The notes under the pieces are model-generated. The model made no database searches and had not been told where the DNA came from. It was given only the letters and a program-made list of their open reading frames with translations. Made by a program: the position numbers and the translations under genes. Source: Aulostomus chinensis (lineage: Eukaryota; Chordata; Actinopteri; Syngnathiformes; Aulostomidae). Taken from it: DNA of 64,000 nucleotides. Of the stretch, positions 49,231-60,959 are shown piece after piece (positions within the stretch are counted from its first letter, which is position 1; every line of letters starts with the position of its first letter). The stretch covers positions 17,250,527 to 17,314,526 of the forward strand of contig JBBMOA010000017.1 of assembly GCA_037954235.1 (NCBI GenBank), written 5' to 3'.

Positions 49231-49267
<37 letters not shown>
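49231..49267. repeat. (CA)n microsatellite
   Basis: About 18 CA units. It can pair with the TG array 176 bp upstream. Confidence 0.97.
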
Positions 49268-49269
<2 letters not shown>

Positions 49270-49702
49270 ATATCTAGAAGTAAGCATCCGGTGTTGGAGG
49301 AGTTTCTGAGAAGACACTCTAAGGTATACATCAGACTTTTTCTTCTTTTTTTCCCCCCACACCATTCTTCTTCTCAACAGACATTTCTTTTGTTGCTGAA
49401 ACAACTCTCAGACAGGAAACTCAGGTACGAGATGAAGATAAACTAGGTTCCTTCTCTTAAAAAAAAAAAGAAGTTCCTCTGAGATGTTTACAGAGTTCGT
49501 ACATGGTGTCACGGCACATGCTCACCAATGCATTCTACGACTCCTGAGAGAAAATATTGGCGACAGAGATGAAGTGGAGAGAGTTTGAGCAAAATTAAAT
49601 GCTTTTCAGTGGAGGGCTAGACCTTCTCAGTCAGTTACTCCCTACCTCCTCTACTGTGCAGGAGCCACGATGGTCATTAAATGTGAATATTTAACCAAGT
49701 GT

Positions 49703-49815
49703 AAGAGGAGAAGAGGGGAGAAGAGAAGAGGAGAGGAGAGGAGAGGAGAGGAGAGGAGAGGAGAGAAGAGAAGAGAAGAGAAAAGAAGAGGAGAGGAGAG
49801 GAGAGAAGAGGAGAA
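49703..49815. repeat. 113-nt pure purine tract, GGAGA/AGAAG units
   Basis: Every base from 49703 to 49815 is A or G. The middle is (GAGAG)n pentamers, flanked by AGAAG and GAAAAG variants with mirror-like symmetry. Such tracts can form triplex (H-) DNA. Confidence 0.95.
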
Positions 49816-49948
49816 TGATGAACTTCCCTTTGTCGTACAAATGTACTCTTGGTATTTATGCACAACCACGACGAGTCTAATCAATCATTAATATTCAGCA
49901 GGTTACACCTTTTTCAAACTCACACATGCAGGCCCAAGTGGACGCAGC

Positions 49949-49950
<2 letters not shown>

Positions 49951-49999
<49 letters not shown>
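49951..49999. repeat. (CA)n microsatellite
   Basis: About 24 CA units followed by CTCACTCACA. Confidence 0.98.
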
Positions 50000-50003
<4 letters not shown>

Positions 50004-50009
50004 TCACAC

Positions 50010-51424
50010 AAACAGAAGGGTCAAGACAATCTAACATCTTTAGGCTTCAATTAAAAATGGAGGATGACACTTGAGAATCTCTCTTTCTGTGCTTCTATCA
50101 GCCTCATACAGTACAAATATTGATGATAAATAAATAACCCTAAATCAATCAATGCCAAACTGATCAAATGTTAAGTGGACTGTAGTGCATGAGGACTTGG
50201 GGCGTGTCCAATCCAATCAAATATAGTAAATGATGCGTAATCTGGGTGGATTTGTCTCTAAATTGATCATAGGTGTGTTTTGGGATGAAAAGAATAAACC
50301 AATCGTGTCATTTCCTATTTCCTTCAGGTGCTCTTCCATCTTTTTGGAGCAAAAATATTTGACTCGGGGAAAAAAGGATTTTTTTTTTTTTTTTTTAACT
50401 GAGGTGAGGTGGTATTTGACTTGACGGTCCAAAATATATATTTCAGAAGCTAGAAGATGTTTTCGCTTGTTTTTTTTTTTCAGTTTCTTGCTGCAGGTAT
50501 CAATACTGAGCTGCCTAAATACGCTTTGAGTTTCTGTGCACGAAAATAGGAATCACAATGTGATACTTTAATTGTCGACTACAAGGTTGTTGTACAGTGT
50601 TTTTATCGTCACCTTATAGTCCCATTAGAGTTTATCTGTCATTTATTCATCATTACTGTTTTCTTTATTGCTATGTGTCATTCCTGGCTGGCTTTGCTCG
50701 CTGTATTTGACCTTTGTATCATTTTATTAATATAATTATTACTATACTGTACTTGTGTTGAATGAGGACGTTGCTATGAAGGACCAACTTCCCTGAATAA
50801 ACAACGATTACAATGACTTTTTTTTTAGTTTTACTGCTTATATGTGTAACATTGTATTTAATGCAAGGAAATTTCTGCACTTATGGAAATGTTTAAATGA
50901 ACAATACATCAGTACTTCATGCGAGGAAGAGATCATCTGGAAAGCTCACACTACCAAATAAAGCTTAGGTAAATAGCAACAACATTTTATGCTAACCGTG
51001 AGCATCTAACTGGTCTCTATCTTTTTTTTTTTTTACTTTCTAAACGCTCCCCTCTCTACCCTGCAGCAATAAAGTCAAATCATGAGAAATAAAACCGAGA
51101 GGAAAAAAACCAACGGGTGAACTGAGAGGGAGAGCGAGAGTGGTCACATCACATTACAATGCAGGAAGTCGTCCTCCTCCTCCAGTCAATCATAACCGTC
51201 AGCCTACTCAGCTTCCTGCGCAGCAAATCTCATTTGCTGCCTCGGCTCCCTCGCTGGTGAGACTTTAAAGGGGGATGTGGGGATAATGTGCATTATTACT
51301 TTTATCCAATGTAAGTGATGCAGGCCAATAATTGCACAATGTTGGAGTTTTATTGTTCCCAGCTGCTGCGATCATTACTAAACGTCAAGGAGATGCAACA
51401 TTTCCTGTCGACTTAACGACAGTA
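50010..51424. other. Non-coding stretch, no gene seen
   Basis: AT-rich unique sequence with several T-runs (near 50380, 50470 and 51023) and no supported feature. Confidence 0.55.
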
Positions 51425-51516
51425 ATCACTTCCCTCTCTCCCCCGTGCTCCCTCTATCTCTCTCTCCCTCCCTCTCTCTCTCGCTCCCTCTTTCTCTCTC
51501 TCCCTCTCCCTCACCA
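51425..51516. repeat. CT/CCCT-rich pyrimidine tract
   Basis: Mostly CTCTCT and CCCTCT units with a few G or A interruptions. Confidence 0.85.
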
Positions 51517-51774
51517 CACTGAGTACTCTGCCACCCAGCCCAGGCCTGCGAGGTGCAGAGATGAGACTTCTTCATCATCTTTATTGGATTCCTCCTCCAA
51601 ACCAAATCATGGTAAACACACACTGCATCATTTTCCCATATTTTCTCATATAGACTGACTTGCCTGACTGCAGCTGCTGGAATTATTGGCTAATAATAAA
51701 CTTCTCCGTCCGTTCTTAGAAATGTTCCTGAGTGAGTTAGAGAAGCCACTGCACTCCCAGGCTTAGTTTCAACA

Positions 51775-51906
51775 CCCCCCCCCCCCCCCCCCACCAAAAA
51801 ATCTGTCAGGATCAATTTTGAGACGCCTAGTAATGAGTTGTCTCTTTGCTCCGATCTCTCCTCCCTTTCTTCTACCCTCCCTTCCTCCCTCTGCCCCCCC
51901 CCCCCC
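51775..51906. repeat. C18 and C13 homopolymers
   Basis: C18 at 51775-51792 and C13 at 51894-51906, with a pyrimidine-rich stretch between 51855 and 51893. Lengths may be unreliable. Confidence 0.88.
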
Positions 51907-52599
51907 GCCCGTGTCTGTCAAGCAGGTGGATGCCCTGCAGACAGCACACCAACAAACTGCCTTTATTTTCTGAAGGTGTTTCTAGGTTGGCAGAAGCTTC
52001 ACAGGTATCACAACTGACGTGAGACAGAGAGACAGAGGGAAAAACACGATCCGAGAGAGACAGTGAGGTTGTGCTAAGTGTCACATAAGGTTGCACACTG
52101 AACTGTTTTGCTGACAATTGCGGGGTATTTTTACCATTAGGGCATGATTTCCTTTTAGGTGAGATGCTGGGATGCATTCCCCCTTGGCTTGAAAAGAAAT
52201 CTTAAAATAAACTTTACATTATTTTCTGCTCTGCTTCTCTTAAGCTGAATCTTGATCAAAGATTGCACAACACTGAGGATGATGTCATTTTCACTGGATG
52301 AATAATATTTTGCTTGATTGACTTTTTTTAAGGTAAGAATTTTAAAGTTCAGATTCCAAATATGTGGTCTATTTATCCAAATAATGACTGTTAATAAATC
52401 TATGAAATCTATGGTTCAGTCAACCTGCGCGTCTAATTTAAGTTGGATGTTCCAGCGCTTGTGCCAGTACCATAACTTAGGGCCCAATGTGGTGCAAATG
52501 TGTAGTATCTGTCTTCTCCTCCATTGGCTTTGTTTGCTGGCTAGCTAGTTTTAGGAAGGAAAGTGTGCAGATTTGTGCCACTAGCTGTGTAATATAATA

Positions 52600-53600
52600 A
52601 AGTTTGCGGTCGAACTTTAATAACATGTTTAAGTGCCATCTTCAGCAGTTCATCAGACAATTTTGAAGTCGGTCCCTGATATCCAGTAGAGGGTGCTGTA
52701 AAACCTCCCACCGCTTTGGCCTGGCACCCAACGAAGCTTATGTTTTATTACGCAAGCGGAGGACAACGGTGAACAGAGCCGTTCTGAATGGCACCAAACC
52801 ACCTGAGCAGCAGCATGCAGGAATACTTCCCGTTCAACACTGTGTTTTTGTCAACTTTGTTAAAAGCAGCTGTCTTAACATGCCTCCTCAACAACAGCAA
52901 CAACATGCTGATGTTAGCTCACCACCTGCGTTTGAATGCAGTCAAATGTCTTGCCAGTCCTTCGAATTTCATCCAAACGTGATATGAGTGACAGCCCTTC
53001 CCACTACACCTTCACGACCTAAATATCTTGCAGTAAATCCACATGGCGTAAATCTGAAGCTGTGTCAGAAATTACTAAGGGGCCACAGCCCATTTGGCCC
53101 CCGATTTCCCCAAGAATGCCCCCAAAAACTGCAAGTCGGGGCCAAAATTGCCCCCAACTTTTTGCCAACAACTCATTGTTCTCCAGGCGTTATTAACAAG
53201 GTTGCACTGATTACGTGAACACTAGGGTGCGCAACCCCGCCTGTCACACAAAGACAACGCTCCTCACGACACATCCTACCTGAAGCTGCCGTGGTGTGGT
53301 GGTTCGTGCATGTTTGGCATTTTATTACTGAAATTACGTGTTAAAATCGGCGTCAATCGGCCAACTTTTGCCCAATTTCCAATTATGCTGATAATGGCTG
53401 TGATCAGCCCATTGGATCAGCCAGCCGATTAATCGGTAGGGCCCTAAAAATAACCGAGCTCGAACTACAATTTTTTTCCATGGCCCCCTATCATTTTAAA
53501 AATGCCCACATTTTTTTAGACCACGGGGGCCCAAAATTGCCCTCAAAATATTTTCTTAATTTCATTCCCTGATCTGGAGCTTGAAGTACCAAGCTAGCTC
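52600..53600 (+). mobile_element. Mosaic of old DNA-transposon fragments
   Basis: Part one (about 52660-52990) begins CCAGTAGAGGGTGCTG, then GGCCTGGCACCCAACGAAGC, wording seen in common teleost repeats. Part two is a C/G-rich unit: GGGGCCAAAATTGCCCCCA (53138-53156) and the related GGGGGCCCAAAATTGCCCTC (53525-53544) in the same orientation, about 390 bp apart. Between them, GATTAATCGGTAGGGCCCTA (53427-53446) is the end of another repeat family, suggesting a nested insertion. No transposase is recognisable and the family names are unknown to me. Confidence 0.45.
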
Positions 53601-56600
53601 AACATAACCAAAGGTATCTGTAGGTTATCCGGGTCGAAAAACAACCTCAATCGAGCTAAAAGTTGCTGGTCAGGAAAAGCCTGGCTGTTGTTTTTTTTCT
53701 TCTGTCAACTCCTTAAAGATCCTAAATCTGTACACGATGTAACTGAGATCCTCTGGGATTGCTGAGGATACTGTTCATGCTTTTAAATGTTTTTACTGTT
53801 TACGGTTTGCAGTGTAAGTTACCATGGTTACTCCACTTTAACTGATCCAACTCTGTAGAGGAAACCCCCTGATCGACCCTGACGGTAGGCCCTGTGCTTC
53901 ATCGTACACGCCTCAGGTGTGTCCTTAACATCTGTAACAAGTGTCTGAGAAAATATGTAACCCACCCACAAACAGGACAACATCTACAAACAATCTGCTA
54001 GCATACTGACTGCAACTGGGCAGCTGCACAGCTTCTAGCAGCTCAGAGTATCGTAGCATACGCTGGGAACAACAGCGAGCCACTTCCACAGATGCCATTT
54101 CTGAAGGTGAACACAAAAGCACACATGTAAACATCTTCATTTTTCCACTCAGACAAGTACACACACATATCATTTTTGCCTGACGGTACTCTTCCTCACA
54201 CCGACAAACATTCCTACTCTGCCTGATGCACATGTTCATTCGAAACTTTGCCTGGCTTTTGATCTGAGCCACGGATGATGCTCCTGCCTGCTGCCCTGCA
54301 CTCAACACCCACATATGGGGTGTAAAGAGAATTATTCATTGTTTTCACCACACAACAAAAGTGTTTGAGCTCAAAGAGCAGCTGCCTTCACATAGTTAAT
54401 TTAACATTGCTTGGGTTCCAAGCCGCGCTGATTATCGGAGGTGTCCTGTTCATAGCTGCTCCGTGGCAGTGGTGTGATTATTAAAAATAGATTGTGGTGA
54501 AATTTGCCAAAAGCACATGTGAATTTAGATCAAAACACAGCTGTAAACCAAAGGAATAATCCAAACAATCCACACATTCACAATTAGATCAAGTACAGAA
54601 ACAGAAACTCATTTAGTTTGTGGTACATAAACATAAAAAGATTTCATACCATCACTGGTATTTCAAGGCAGAGAGGTCGACTAAAAACAATGTACTTGAG
54701 CAGTAACTAATGTGACGTATTTGTGATTGTTTCTTTGGTCCATCCGGCAGTTCAACCGATGAAAACTCTTCTTTAAATCCAATATCATAACAGTAGCAGA
54801 TTAATTACCTTCCGATCAACAAATGGACAAATCGATTCTTGAACTGTTTCCGCTATATCATAATATTGTATCACAATAAAAACCTTTTTTTCTCGTATCC
54901 CACAAACCACAGCATATTTAATTATGTCATAACCTTGTTTTCTGTCAACACATCAATCTCAAAAGATCCAGTTGTTTTTTTAATAACAATCTTCCAGCCT
55001 CCAGGACTCATTGGAAGTGAACTCCATAGCATATTATCATGAATGAACAATAATTATAGTAACATCATTCATGTTCTTCACAATCTGAAACCTACATCAG
55101 CACAGGTCAAAGGTACATCCTGTTAGTAGTGAGATCAATTTGGCTTTCAACCATTTTTTTTATGTACCTGTGATATTTGCTGATATTACAGAGACAAATA
55201 TCAACACAGATGTGGATTCCCTAAATACCTAAAATGTCTATGATGTTTTACTTGGCTGTATTGCAGTGTTTTTTTCTTATTTCTGTTGTTAAGCCTTTAC
55301 AAAAAACTGATTCATTTTATCTGTATATTTTTTTGGGTTAGTTATAGTATTAGTTGTGTTTGATCATTTTATTCTCTGAGTTCTTGCTATGTTTGTCATG
55401 TTTTTATGAAATTACAAAAAAAGAGAAAACCTGGGATGAAACTCATTCTCAATTTCACCTTATTTACACACAAAAATGTTATTTCTTCAGTAAATTGAAA
55501 AAAAAATTCACTAAATTTCATCACCTCATCAATGACCCTTAACTAAGACTTAATCAGAATATAATGTGGCGTGGTCATGGTAAGTCTACATGAACTAAAA
55601 ACAGACAGAGGACACTGGCACTCTTCTGGAAGCGTGCTAGGAGAACAGAAAGAGGCACTAATTGAGACGGGACAGAGAGGAGCCGGTCCTGGTGCTCATC
55701 ACTGCAGTCTACTGCTGAGGAGACGAGAGGCAGCTGAGAGCTCGTGCCAGATCTCCTCATGCACCACTGATTGCATCTACTTGGCCTGATTTTGGCCTGG
55801 ACTAGCCCTCCACTATTGTGTCCCTACTCACCACCCAGTGCCCAGTGCCTGCTGCCACTAACCCATTACTGGGAGACCAGTGCCCAGCAGTGTGCTGACC
55901 CACAGTCCCGCAGGCTTTCACCCAGCACAGAGGACATGTTTGTGCCAACAGTTAAAGATGTGCAGCGGTGTGCACCATCAGCTCAAAGAGGTGATCAGCA
56001 ACTTCACATAACAAACAAGGATAAACAGCCACTCCAGCAAGATGGTTTCCAACAAAGAAGGAAGACTAAATGAGAGGGTTTCTATATCCTGGATGGAAAC
56101 TTTCCTGTCATCAATTCATATGTCTTGAGAAGTCAGAACAATACCTTTCATTAAATATGATAATTGCTCATCTTGTCAGCAGGAAAAACAACCCTGCCAT
56201 GACTTCAGTCCATTACAGAGAACCAGTCAGTTGCTCAAGCTGTCAGAAAGTTTGCGGGAACACAATCCCAGAGAGGTAGCATCTTGTAACTTTGCTTCTT
56301 ATTCTGTTCCGCTGCCAGATCTCTTCCCGAGCCAAACGAGGAAATGAGACTCTCTCTGAACCTGGTAGACTGAACAGAATGCGCGAATTGACAGGTATGG
56401 CAACGTCTGCCAAACTGCGAGGCTTCTTGCCTCTGCCATCCCATCGCACTCAGGATCAATCTCCATGACTCACTGAGCTCATATCCTCATGCCGTTTCCT
56501 ATCAGCTGGGAAGTTAATGTACAGGTTAATTATCCAGGCAACTCTGAGTGTTGGAGAAAACACAAGCTGAGCCAAGTGTAGTTTGTTAGGCCAGCATTGT

Positions 56601-56871
56601 TGTTGTCATCCGTGATATGCTCAACTTACCAGTCCACTCAGTTTAGGATAAATCAGTCAATAAAGACGTGCAGGAGACCACGCATCATTTACACGGCTGC
56701 TGACTTGATGGCCTGAACAAATGAAGGCAGATGTAAAACCACTCAGCTGCTGCTTGTAAACACCAACGAAACCAGAAGCCAGATATTACTCGTGTAGAGT
56801 CATTTTGTCACCTGAAGAAGCTGCTGCACACAAAGGAACCTGAGAAATTTCTCAACAAATTCATTTGAAAG
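53601..56871. other. Long non-coding stretch with one protein-like frame
   Basis: Mostly unique AT-rich DNA. A plus-strand frame at about 55771-56073 has a protein-like middle (SRRLSPSTEDMFVPTVKDVQ), but no clear acceptor or donor and no recognised domain. It could be an exon of unknown type or chance. Confidence 0.4.
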
Positions 56872-56906
56872 CACACACACACACACACACACTCACACAC
56901 ACACAC
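56872..56906. repeat. (CA)n with CTCA interruption
   Basis: Two short CA runs separated by CTCA. Confidence 0.9.
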
Positions 56907-57479
56907 TCTCACAATTTGAAGCCTCCATTCTCCTTGCCCCATCTCCATCCTGCGCTCTTTTACATCACCAAGAGAGAATACTTCCATCTCCATTACTTCT
57001 CAACTACATGAATCGCCTTGGTTACAGGTTTTTCTTTTTTCCTCCTCTACCCTCTCTGACCTGCTCAACTACACTATTTTACTAGTACCAGAGTCCTGAT
57101 CACAGCTCGGTGCTTCACAGAGCATTAGTGTGTAGATGAAAGCGGTATACAGTAGGATTAGGGAACTGCTGTACATGCCCCAATGATTGAGGAATGCTCT
57201 CCAAGCCCACTCAAGGACAAGCTCAAACACTCCAGACTCCACTAAGTCTGGAGCAAAAAAACGACAGAACTCTCAGGTCTGGAGAGCACTGAGAGGGTCT
57301 TACTGGAAACCTCGTGAAAATGTTCACGTGCAAATACTTTGGAGGTACAATATTCAAAGCAAAAAAATTTTCAATGAACAAAAAAGTTTTTTTTTAATGG
57401 TTTGTTTTAATGATAGTTTATTAGGACACTAATCTATTGAACTCCTCTTTTTCTTTCTTTTTTAAAAGCTATCCTTATC

Positions 57480-57700
57480 TTATCTTTAAATTAAGATCAG
57501 TCAGAATGAGCGTGGCCAAGTCCTAGTAACCAAACTCTCATTAAGATGTAGACACAGGGGTATGCTAATTTTACCCTACATCCTAGAGAAGTAAGGAGAC
57601 AACAAAAAAGGGGAGGCTTCATTAAAAAGACCATGCATTATTCAGAGAGCAGCAGGCCAGGGGAATGGCTTAAGGCCAATTACCCACTGCTGGAATCTTC
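57480..57700. promoter_or_regulatory. Candidate conserved non-coding element
   Basis: Unique sequence with AACTCTCATTAAGATG, GGGTATGCTAATTTTACC, ACCATGCATTATTCAGAG and AAGGCCAATTACCCACTG. The texture is of vertebrate developmental enhancers. Not tested by alignment. Confidence 0.28.
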
Positions 57701-57703
57701 CCC

Positions 57704-57726
57704 TGGCTGGCTGGCTGGCTGGCTGG
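57704..57726. repeat. (CTGG)n tetranucleotide
   Basis: About five CTGG units. Confidence 0.88.
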
Positions 57727-57761
57727 TTGACTGCACCGCTGTGTCTCTTTCTTCTTATATA

Positions 57762-57800
57762 TACACTCACCGGCCACTCCATTAGGTTCACTTGCAGGAC
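57762..57800 (+). mobile_element. End fragment of a fish DNA transposon
   Basis: TACACTCACCGGCCACTCCA, then TTAGGTTCACTTGCAGGAC, is a diverged form of the abundant teleost repeat end whose usual wording is CACCGGCCACTTTATTAGG. No partner inverted end was found downstream, so it is a solo fragment. Confidence 0.55.
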
Positions 57801-59246
57801 AGCTCGGCCACCGTGACACTGTCAGAGAGGGATTCATTTAACGAAAACCGGACAACAGCAGTGCTCCCAAAAGCTTGGCCGCCTGTTTACAAAAAACACT
57901 TTGCAACAACACCTACTGTGATATCAATAATTGAAAAAAGCAAGAGTAATTACTCTTCTGATTGTCAACAACAACAAAAAAAAAAAACTGAAAAATTAAT
58001 AAATAATGATAGCCTTCAGGAAAAATAAGTGACCTGTTTCATTGGGGGTTAATTGGACGACACGCAAACACAACAATGGCTACACTAACACCAGACAGCA
58101 ATAATCAGGTACTAACCTGATTAAGACAGTACTCTCGCTGAGAGGACATTGCCATGTAAACAGCATTTTCACCTGAGTAAGGTTATAGTTGATGCAATCA
58201 TCAAATCAAGAAAAGTGGAGTATTCTGAGGATTCCTAAGGGCCCTTTAGATGACTAAATTAGCCAGCAAAGTCCCTCTTACAGGAAGTGTGTTTCATTCA
58301 CCTGAAGAAAAAAAAAATCCTTGATTTTCTGAATTAATGATGCAAGTTTTCATGGGAGAAAAAAAAAAGTTTCAGCCCTGTTTTTCTAAATTAATAAGAT
58401 AATTATCAGATTAATTACCGGGGCTGTTTTTCTGAAATAATGACTTATACTTTTGATAAATAAAAGAAAGTCTGCATGTCAAATTTTAGGTAGAACCTCA
58501 CCCCTCCATAATGTTGCAATGTTTAGGTTACAAGGTACCTTAAGTAGTATTTCGACACTTTATGTGAAATCATGTCAGCTCTGTGTTCCCTTGACCACAC
58601 CATGAGAAGGATTCCTGTCTTTCATAAATACTGCAAAAAAAACCTCTTTACATCCAGAAAATTGCTTTTTTTTGCAGAATTAATAACTTAGTTCAACTCA
58701 TAATTGAGGAAAAAAGAAAAGGAGTGTTCTAGTAATTCAGAAAAAAAACTGCTTTACCTGGGATTGGAACCCACATTTGTAAGGAAGGGGTCATCAAGCA
58801 GGGTCATGTATCTGTTCACACATCCGTGACTCACAGCTAAGATCAATGTTCTGACAGAAAAGTAAGTGTGTATATGTGTGATGAATTCACAAACTGCAGC
58901 AGAAGCAAAGGAGGTGAGCAGAAGAAGAAGAAGAAGAACTTCTTTTAAAAAACTGGCAGCTGCCTGGCAGATAAAGTACAGCATTGCAGTATAAATTTCA
59001 CTCATTCTCTGCTTGAAATTTGTTTCTAGTAGGAGTTAATTCACTGAGCCAACTGTGTGCATGCAAAGTATGTGATGTGTAACTTGAACAGTAGGGTCAC
59101 ATGGACAGGAAGTGGAAGAGAAACAGGAAGGACGAGAGTCAACGGCTACTGGACGTCATTGCCAGATCAGATCACCCGGCAGACGGAGGCTGCAAGTCAA
59201 AGCACACAGCTGCTAGGACACAATTTATTAACATTGGAACATAGGG

Positions 59247-59248
<2 letters not shown>
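57801..59248. other. Non-coding stretch, no gene seen
   Basis: AT-rich unique sequence with A-runs and a (GAA)n run at 58922-58937. No supported gene. Confidence 0.55.

Positions 59249-59294
<46 letters not shown>
59249..59294. repeat. (TG)n microsatellite
   Basis: About 23 TG units; a second short TG run follows at 59302-59312. Confidence 0.97.
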
Positions 59295-59295
<1 letters not shown>

Positions 59296-59560
59296 TTTGT
59301 GCGTGTGTGTGTACAGAGAGAGGAAGTCATGTGGCAACAGCCCGTCTCTCTGTCAGTCATCCTGTCACAAGACTTTCACAGTGTGTCCCATTGTGGTCGC
59401 ATGTGTGAGCGCATGTGGAATGAGGGTGTTATGAAGTCCGTGAAGGTACACGCATCAATCCCAGAATGTACTTCTAGCCGTCTCCTTCACTTCAGGCAGA
59501 TTCTCACAGAGTTTCCAGTTGGATCTAATTGTCCTAGCAAGACCATGTGTGCGGCTGGCT

Positions 59561-59580
59561 GTGTGTGTGTGTATGTGTAT

Positions 59581-59618
<38 letters not shown>
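59561..59618. repeat. (TG)n microsatellite
   Basis: Imperfect TG to 59588, then pure TG to 59618, directly abutting the hexanucleotide array. Confidence 0.97.
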
Positions 59619-59621
<3 letters not shown>

Positions 59622-59660
59622 CCTGGGCCTGGGCCTGGGCCTGGGCCTACTCCTGGGCCT
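59619..59660 (+). repeat. (GGGCCT)n hexanucleotide array
   Basis: Five exact GGGCCT copies (59619-59648), one ACTCCT variant, then a sixth GGGCCT (59655-59660). The G3N3 pattern makes a plus-strand G-quadruplex motif. It is the same repeat unit, in cyclic permutation, as GGCCTG. Confidence 0.95.
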
Positions 59661-60012
59661 GCTTAGTAATGAGAGCAGACAGTGCATCAGCAACAGAACC
59701 CCAGACCTGTCTGCTGCATTGGAGATATATGGGGTGGCCGGGCATCTGAACCCTTCTTGACACAGACTTACACACTCAAATGCATGCACGTTACCTTGTC
59801 GTTACACAAACACACACATTCGAACACCACAGGAACAGCAGGGGAAGGGCAGATGAGGACATTATCTCACCAGAGGTTACACAACTTGACACCAGCATGA
59901 ACATCTCCTCTAGGTCCATCGCTGCAAGTGCATTTATGCACCTGTTTGAATGCGTACGGCAGGGTAGAGCCAACAGAGCCATCTCTCGAATCTGATCGGG
60001 GCTGCGTGTTTG

Positions 60013-60225
60013 TCCGTCTGCAGGATTACTTGAGAAACTATGAGGCCAAATTTTACCAAACATGGTGGAGGGCTGTAGCATGGGCAAAGGAAGAGCCCAT
60101 AACATTTAGAGGCAAAATCCTTTGCGAGGGCGGGAAAAAAAACATTTCTTTTTTTGTTTTTTTTACGTTGGATCTGGCTGAGCATGCCTCAGTGGAGGTG
60201 TGCGCTCTAAGGTTGCCCTCTTGTT
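60013..60225 (+). mobile_element. Fragment of a widespread fish dispersed repeat
   Basis: GTCTGCAGGATTACTTGAGA, AAATTTTACCAAACATGGTG, GTAGCATGGGCAAAGGAAGA, then GCCTCAGTGGAGGTGTGCGC follow in order the wording of a repeat common in teleosts (usual form GGATTACGCAAAAACTACTG, then GCCTTGGCGGAGGTCTGCGC). I recognise the repeat but cannot assign its class. It is diverged and has no visible termini. Confidence 0.6.
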
Positions 60226-60944
60226 TGGTTTTGGTTTTTGTGGGGATCAGCAGTAAAACCCCAAATGATGTTTTTTCTGTGAATCTGGATTGCACTGATT
60301 TGGGGTTTCGGGGAAAGTAAAACCAGCTCTCAAACCAAGTGGATTTAACTGACAAGTTACAGACACACACTAAAAACCTCAAAAACCTTCTCAACCACCC
60401 ACAAACACAACAAGAATTACTCATCATTTTCCCTTCAGTTGAGAGTATATTTCAATTGTTTCTCACCAAAAATTAAATCTTAGTTACAGGAAACTGAGCT
60501 AGCAAGGAGGCTTCATGTTTGTATGTGAAATGCCACAATTTCTAGATAACATTAGATCAAGCTGGGACAACGAGGGCTGAAAAAAGTCTCAGTTGCTAGT
60601 TGGTTAAAGATGCTAGTTCGGTTGGACTAATTGCTGAGGCTGCATATGTCAATCAAAAAAGCGGGTCATGCCCTGCAAATATTCTTCAACATAATAGCAT
60701 CTTACACGGACCACGGAGATCTGTGCTCTGCGAGTGAACTTCTACTGGGATCATCCCAGCCAGAATACTTCATGGAAACGCTGATGTACACAGATAATGT
60801 TTTTTTGCTGACTTTTTGGAAATTTGCAAAAAAGTTGCAAAGAAAATTGCATTTAATTTGAATCGTCTCTCTTTCTGTCTCTCTCTCTCAAAGACACACG
60901 CATTAATGGGGACGTGTCATGTAATTTTCCTAATTGACTGAGCT
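60226..60944. other. Non-coding stretch, no gene seen
   Basis: Unique sequence with no supported feature. Confidence 0.5.
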
Positions 60945-60959
60945 GGGGGGGGGGGGGGG
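60945..60959. repeat. (G)15 homopolymer
   Basis: Fifteen uninterrupted G bases. Confidence 0.9.

Noticed and set aside
56160..56280. LIM- or zinc-finger-like Cys cluster in a plus frame (SCSSCQKVCG)
   Set aside because: Only three Cys in a short tail before a stop, with no spacing that fits a known zinc site.
59251..59760. 169-codon plus-strand open frame
   Set aside because: It runs through two TG arrays and the GGGCCT array. The Val/Cys and Trp/Ala runs are repeat translations, and no splice sites or domain are present.
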